Shown: positions 5,261 through 8,424 of the stretch, one piece after another | Layout: each line of letters opens with the position of its first letter | Numbering within the stretch: position 1 is the stretch's first letter | Assembly (NCBI GenBank): GCA_029264075.1 | Contig: JARICQ010000095.1 | Location: 1 to 8,424, forward strand | DNA from: Tissierellaceae bacterium | GTDB lineage: Bacteria; Bacillota; Clostridia; Tissierellales; Tissierellaceae | Reading direction: 5' to 3' | DNA: 8,424 nucleotides | Notes under the pieces: model-generated | The model's database searches: none | What the model was told of the DNA's origin: nothing | What the model saw: the letters and a program-made list of their open reading frames with translations, nothing else | Program-made: the position numbers and the translations under genes

Positions 5261-6451
5261 TTATTTTAATATATTCATTTCCTTGCCAACTTTTTCAAAT
5301 GCTTTTGCTGCCCTATCTAACTGATCTTTTGTATGCTCAGCACTTACCATGCATCTTACCCTTCCTGTTCCTTTTGGAACTGTTGGGAATACTATAGCAG
5401 ATGCAAAAACACCATTTTCTAAAAGTTTCTTGCTAAATTCCATAGTTTTTGCTTCGTCTCCTATAATTACAGGAGTAATTGGAGTTTCACTGTGTCCTGT
5501 ATTATATCCTAGCTCACCTATTTTTGATTTCCAGTAGTTACCATTTTCCCAAAGTTTATCTGTATATTCAGTTGATTCCATAAGCATGTTTATAGCTTCT
5601 GTTATGGCTCCTATTGCTGCTGGTGGTAGGGACGTACTAAATAATGATGGCCTAGCCCTATGACTTAACCATTCATACATTGCCTCTGTACCAGAAACAT
5701 ATCCTCCTATTACCCCAATTGCCTTTGAAAGACATCCCATTGAGAAGTCAACTCTACCATGTAGTCCAAAGTGATCTATAGTTCCCCTTCCACTTTCTCC
5801 TAAAACTCCTGAACCATGTGAATCATCTACATAGGTCATAGCTCCATATTTTTCAGCTAACTCTACTATCTCAGGTAGCTTTGCAATATCTCCGTCCATA
5901 CTAAATACTCCATCTGTAATGATCAATGTGTTTTTATACTTGCCTCTAGACTCCTTTAATATTTCTTCTAAGCTATCCATATCAGAGTGCTTGAAAATAG
6001 CTTTTTTTGCATTTGAGAGTCTACTTCCGTCTATGATTGAAGCATGGTTTAATTGGTCTGATATTATAAGGTCTTTGGCATCTGTTATAGCTGATATAGT
6101 TCCAATATTGCAGTTGAAGGCTGATTGATATAAGAATGCCCTCTCATCTTTTTTAAACTTTGCCAAGAGCTCTTCTAATTCTTCGTGTATATCCATATTC
6201 CCGATGATTGTCCTAACTGCACCAGACCCTGCTCCATATTTTTCAATTGCTTCAATAGAAGCCTTTTTAAGTCTTGGGTGGTTTGTAAATCCCAAATAGT
6301 TATTCGATGATAGGTTGATAACACTTTTGCCATTGAGGATTACTTCTCCCTTGTTGGCCGTCTCAAGAACAGGTAGTTGTCTATAAACACCATCTTCTTT
6401 TAATTGTTCGATATTTTCCTTTAAAAATGTTAATTCGTGTACATTGGACAT
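5261..6451 (-). CDS. kbl: Glycine C-acetyltransferase (2-amino-3-ketobutyrate CoA ligase) / alpha-oxoamine synthase
   Basis: A 396-residue pyridoxal-phosphate enzyme of the alpha-oxoamine synthase family. KBL reversibly joins glycine and acetyl-CoA to form 2-amino-3-ketobutyrate, usually run in the direction of threonine breakdown. The PLP Schiff-base lysine is K243 in LSKAIGVIGGY. The PLP ring is held by D209 and H212 in VDDSHG and stacked by H136 in LNHASIIDG. The SSNNYLG motif (48-54) and GSGAVRTIIGN (75-85) are characteristic. Its overall resemblance, including TDGVFSMDGD (179-188) and FPTVPKG, is to the Bacillus-type Kbl. BioF (8-amino-7-oxononanoate synthase) is a close relative and cannot be fully excluded; neither tdh nor other biotin genes are in the window. 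The ATG has an excellent AAGGAGGAG binding site. The gene has its own extended -10 promoter and ends in a strong terminator, so it is probably an independent unit with some read-through from queG. Confidence 0.88.
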   Translation of the reverse strand: MSNVHELTFLKENIEQLKEDGVYRQLPVLETANKGEVILNGKSVINLSSNNYLGFTNHPRLKKASIEAIEKYGAGSGAVRTIIGNMDIHEELEELLAKFKKDERAFLYQSAFNCNIGTISAITDAKDLIISDQLNHASIIDGSRLSNAKKAIFKHSDMDSLEEILKESRGKYKNTLIITDGVFSMDGDIAKLPEIVELAEKYGAMTYVDDSHGSGVLGESGRGTIDHFGLHGRVDFSMGCLSKAIGVIGGYVSGTEAMYEWLSHRARPSLFSTSLPPAAIGAITEAINMLMESTEYTDKLWENGNYWKSKIGELGYNTGHSETPITPVIIGDEAKTMEFSKKLLENGVFASAIVFPTVPKGTGRVRCMVSAEHTKDQLDRAAKAFEKVGKEMNILK

Positions 6452-6492
6452 TAAAACTCCTCCTTAAATTTCCAAGTTTATATGCTAAATAT

Positions 6493-6501
6493 ATTATAAC
6501 A
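6493..6501 (-). promoter_or_regulatory. Extended -10 promoter of kbl
   Basis: On the minus strand the sequence TGTTATAAT is a perfect extended -10 element (TG, one base, TATAAT). No good -35 box lies 17 bases upstream, where the end of queG is, which is tolerated for extended -10 promoters. Predicted initiation near 6486 leaves a leader of roughly 35 bases ending in the AAGGAGGAG ribosome binding site. Inferred from sequence only. Confidence 0.65.
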
Positions 6502-6508
6502 TAATCTA

Positions 6509-7543
6509 TCAGGATTTGCTTAAGTTTGTTAAAAAAATATTTACAATTGCCCAGTTTGCATATTCCCTTATCATTGGATCCTTATCCTTGGATTCTTCTA
6601 TTAATATGGGTAGATTATTCATATCCCCCATGTTTCCAAGGGCTATTATTGAATTTCTTTTCAATACTTTTTTTCCCCTCCAACTTCCTGAGATATGGCC
6701 ATATTTCTTTTTAAAAACTCTATTTGATATGGTTAACATCTCTTCTATATCCATATAGCCTAAAGTTACATTGGGAATAAATTCTTTGTTTTTACTCTTC
6801 CTTACACCCTTGTTCTTTGGGCATACATCTTGACATCTATCGCATCCATATATATTAGTCCCCATCTTAGATCTAAGTTCTCCTGGAATATTATCCTTGG
6901 TCTGAGTTAGATAAGATATACATCTCTTTGGATTCACCCTATATTTGTCCTCCAAAGCACCTGTAGGGCAGGCCTCTATACAAAGCCTGCAGTCTCCACA
7001 CTTTTCTTCAACTGGGTAATCTCTTTCTATGTCTAGATCTGTTAGTATATATCCCAAAAATACAAAAGAACCATATTCATCATTTATAATAGATGCATTT
7101 TTACCGTAGTAGCCAAGACCTGATTTTTTCCCTAATTCCCTATCTATCAGTGGCCCTGTATCTACAAAGTATTTATAGTGGAAATCTTTTTTCTTTTTTA
7201 TCTCATCTATTAAAGTTTTGATTTTATCATTCAAAACTATGTGATAATCGATTCCCCATGATGACTTTGAAAGTTTTCCCCTTAGTCTATAACTTGGCTT
7301 TTCTTCAATCCCTACATTATATGATATCCCAACTACTATAATTGACCTGCAACTTTTCAGAGTCATTTTTGGGTCGATTCTCTTCACTAGGTCTTTTTCT
7401 TCAAAGCTTGTTGCTAAATTGTTTTTTCTTCTATACATCAAGTATTCTTCTAGGTTCAAAAGCGGCTCACAATCTGTAAAACTACATATATCTATATCTA
7501 CTTCCCTAGACTTATCTAGTATATATTGTTTTAGAGAGTTCAT
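6509..7543 (-). CDS. queG: Epoxyqueuosine reductase, cobalamin- and Fe-S-dependent
   Basis: A 344-residue enzyme for the last step of queuosine synthesis, reducing epoxyqueuosine at tRNA position 34 to queuosine with a cobalamin cofactor and two [4Fe-4S] clusters. The N-terminal cobalamin-binding domain contains VDTGP (127-131) with the likely proton donor D128, then SGLGYYGKN (141-149). The ferredoxin-like part carries C182-x2-C185-x2-C188-x3-CP192 and C208 with C234-x2-C237-x3-CP241, the pattern of two clusters sharing cysteines. The C-terminal stretch (about 295-333, LKRNSIIALGN onward) is the HEAT-like repeat found in the family. It is somewhat shorter than the B. subtilis and E. coli proteins (about 380), with all key cysteines present. 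The ATG overlaps the nfo stop as ATGA, with AAGGA 9 bases upstream, so the two genes are translationally coupled. No queuosine biosynthesis neighbour is in the window. Confidence 0.95.
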   Translation of the reverse strand: MNSLKQYILDKSREVDIDICSFTDCEPLLNLEEYLMYRRKNNLATSFEEKDLVKRIDPKMTLKSCRSIIVVGISYNVGIEEKPSYRLRGKLSKSSWGIDYHIVLNDKIKTLIDEIKKKKDFHYKYFVDTGPLIDRELGKKSGLGYYGKNASIINDEYGSFVFLGYILTDLDIERDYPVEEKCGDCRLCIEACPTGALEDKYRVNPKRCISYLTQTKDNIPGELRSKMGTNIYGCDRCQDVCPKNKGVRKSKNKEFIPNVTLGYMDIEEMLTISNRVFKKKYGHISGSWRGKKVLKRNSIIALGNMGDMNNLPILIEESKDKDPMIREYANWAIVNIFLTNLSKS

Positions 7544-8373
7544 CCCTTGTATTCCTTTCTAAGAAGACTTATTTCATCCTTGTGGTCTTCTGGCTCATTT
7601 GGTGTTTCTAGATTGAAGGGTAGATCTTTAAGAGATGGATGATTGATTATATCTACTATAGCGTCCAAGCCCAAAAGTCCCTCCCCTATCACCTCATGCC
7701 TATCCTTATTTGAAGAGAATTCAACTTTAGTGTCATTTAAGTGGACTGCATGTAGCCTATCAAGCCCTACTATCCTATCTATTTCATCCAATACTCCGTC
7801 TAAATCATCTTTTATATTGTATCCAGAGGAGTAAAGATGACAGGTATCAATGATTATACCCAATTTTTCATTGTTCTTAACTCCATCTATTATCATTTTA
7901 AGCTCTTCCATATTTCTTCCTATTTCAGTTCCTTTTCCAGACATCCCCTCAAGTAGAATAATGGTTTGATTATCCTCTTCTATAGCTTCATTTAGGGCCT
8001 GGGCTATCAACTCTATACCCTTTTCAGCCCCTTGGCCCACATGTGAGCCTGGATGAAATACATAGTAAGTATCGCCAATAGCCCTTACCCTATCTAGATC
8101 ATCCTTTAATATCATTCTTCCAAATTCTCTTGTCTTCTCAGATTTAGAAGCCAAATTCATGGTGTATGCTGCATGGGCAAAGAGTGGTGCAAACTCGTTC
8201 TCTCTCCTAAATTCCTTTAAGCTATTTATTTCGTCCATATCTAGGTCCTTAGCCCTACCACCTCTAGGATTTCGGGTGAAAAACTGAAAGGTATTTGCAT
8301 CTATTGACTTTGCAATTTCTGCTGCCCTATACAAACCCTTGGATATAGACAAATGGCATCCTATTTTAAGCAT
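7540..8373 (-). CDS. nfo: Endonuclease IV (apurinic/apyrimidinic endonuclease)
   Basis: A 277-residue TIM-barrel AP endonuclease that nicks 5' of abasic sites and removes blocked 3' ends in base excision repair. All nine trinuclear-zinc ligands can be matched to E. coli Nfo: H67, H107, E142, D176, H179, H211, D224, H226 and E256, in the motifs FHPGSH (106-111), IIDTCH (174-179), HLNDTK (211-216), KDRHEVIGEG (223-232) and NLETP (254-258). The chosen ATG gives the family N-terminus MLKIGCHLSISKG and has GAGAGG 9 bases upstream. In-frame alternatives are an ATG at 8406 with an AGGTG site, which would add 11 residues unlike the family, a GTG at 8412 and an ATG at 8382. The stop overlaps the queG start by four bases. 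It is the first gene of this block in the window; whether more genes precede it cannot be seen. Confidence 0.95.
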   Translation of the reverse strand: MLKIGCHLSISKGLYRAAEIAKSIDANTFQFFTRNPRGGRAKDLDMDEINSLKEFRRENEFAPLFAHAAYTMNLASKSEKTREFGRMILKDDLDRVRAIGDTYYVFHPGSHVGQGAEKGIELIAQALNEAIEEDNQTIILLEGMSGKGTEIGRNMEELKMIIDGVKNNEKLGIIIDTCHLYSSGYNIKDDLDGVLDEIDRIVGLDRLHAVHLNDTKVEFSSNKDRHEVIGEGLLGLDAIVDIINHPSLKDLPFNLETPNEPEDHKDEISLLRKEYKG

Positions 8374-8382
8374 TTTAATCAT

Positions 8383-8388
8383 CCTCTC
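8383..8388 (-). promoter_or_regulatory. Ribosome binding site supporting the nfo ATG at 8373
   Basis: GAGAGG on the minus strand, 9 bases before the ATG that gives the family N-terminus. It abuts the ATG at 8382, so that codon cannot use it. Confidence 0.55.
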
Positions 8389-8394
8389 AAGACT

Positions 8395-8403
8395 AATATA
8401 CCA
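8395..8403 (-). promoter_or_regulatory. Possible extended -10 element upstream of nfo
   Basis: The minus-strand sequence TGGTATATT has the extended -10 form (TG, one base, TATATT), like the elements before kbl and the HAD gene. The matching -35 region is only a 3-of-6 match, and initiation would fall almost on the ribosome binding site, giving a very short leader. If nfo instead starts at 8406, this stretch is coding. Low confidence. Confidence 0.22.
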
Positions 8404-8424
8404 CATTGTCACCTTTTTTTAACT

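Noticed and set aside
4943..5269. Plus-strand open frame of 108 codons across the DUF503 gene and the kbl terminator
   Set aside because: It runs antisense through a clear DUF503 gene and through the terminator stem, and shows no recognisable family.
6960..6990. Short inverted repeat GCAGGC/GCCTGC within queG
   Set aside because: Only 6 bp, and it encodes the cysteine cluster motif, so it is likely a by-product of coding.
8374..8412. Nfo extended to GTG 8412 or ATG 8406
   Set aside because: The added residues do not belong to the endonuclease IV family. An AGGTG before ATG 8406 keeps this as a minor possibility, noted in the gene entry.
1..8424. Mobile element, CRISPR array, defence system, tRNA, rRNA or riboswitch
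   Set aside because: Gaps are at most 88 bases, with no tandem direct repeats, transposase or integrase motifs, or recognisable structured leader. All genes belong to common chromosomal families, with uniform codon use as judged by eye.

Overview
The window comes from a low-GC, AT-rich genome that reads like an anaerobic Firmicute of the Clostridia/Tissierellia type. I infer this from AGA/AGG and ATA codon use, strong AGGAGG-type ribosome binding sites, oxygen-sensitive Fe-S enzymes (Nth, QueG), a Bacillus/Clostridium-type NagB and KBL, and a long FtsA-domain protein of a kind I associate with Clostridia. Species cannot be assigned. All ten genes, including one cut by the left edge, lie on the minus strand, so transcription runs from high to low coordinates. 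Coding density is very high: the largest gap is 88 bases (5173-5260), and no stretch over 300 bases lacks a gene.

Layout in the direction of transcription: (1) 8373-6509, nfo (endonuclease IV) overlapping queG (epoxyqueuosine reductase) by ATGA. (2) 6451-5261, a kbl-type glycine C-acetyltransferase with its own extended -10 promoter (6493-6501), closed by a strong intrinsic terminator (5210-5241). (3) A tight five-gene run, 5172-935: DUF503/YlxP-like protein, nth (endonuclease III), a 674-residue FtsA-like ATPase with a repeat-rich C-terminal half, nagB (glucosamine-6-phosphate deaminase), and ogt (O6-alkylguanine-DNA alkyltransferase). (4) 878 to the left edge, a Cof-type HAD phosphatase and the first 17 codons of trmL (tRNA wobble 2'-O-methyltransferase), behind another extended -10 promoter (900-928).

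Functionally this is mostly housekeeping: three base-damage repair enzymes (nfo, nth, ogt), two enzymes acting on tRNA position 34 (queG, trmL), amino-sugar and amino-acid metabolism (nagB, kbl), and a cell-division-type actin homologue. I see no mobile element, CRISPR array, defence system, tRNA or rRNA. The least explained item is the FtsA-like protein. Its C-terminal region carries five copies of an Asn-Gly hairpin module with an invariant internal spacing, it has no visible FtsA-type membrane-targeting helix, and it is co-transcribed with DNA-repair genes rather than ftsZ. Several genes use non-ATG starts (TTG for the DUF503 gene, GTG for the FtsA-like gene and nagB), and the starts given here are trimmed to match the ribosome binding sites and family N-termini.
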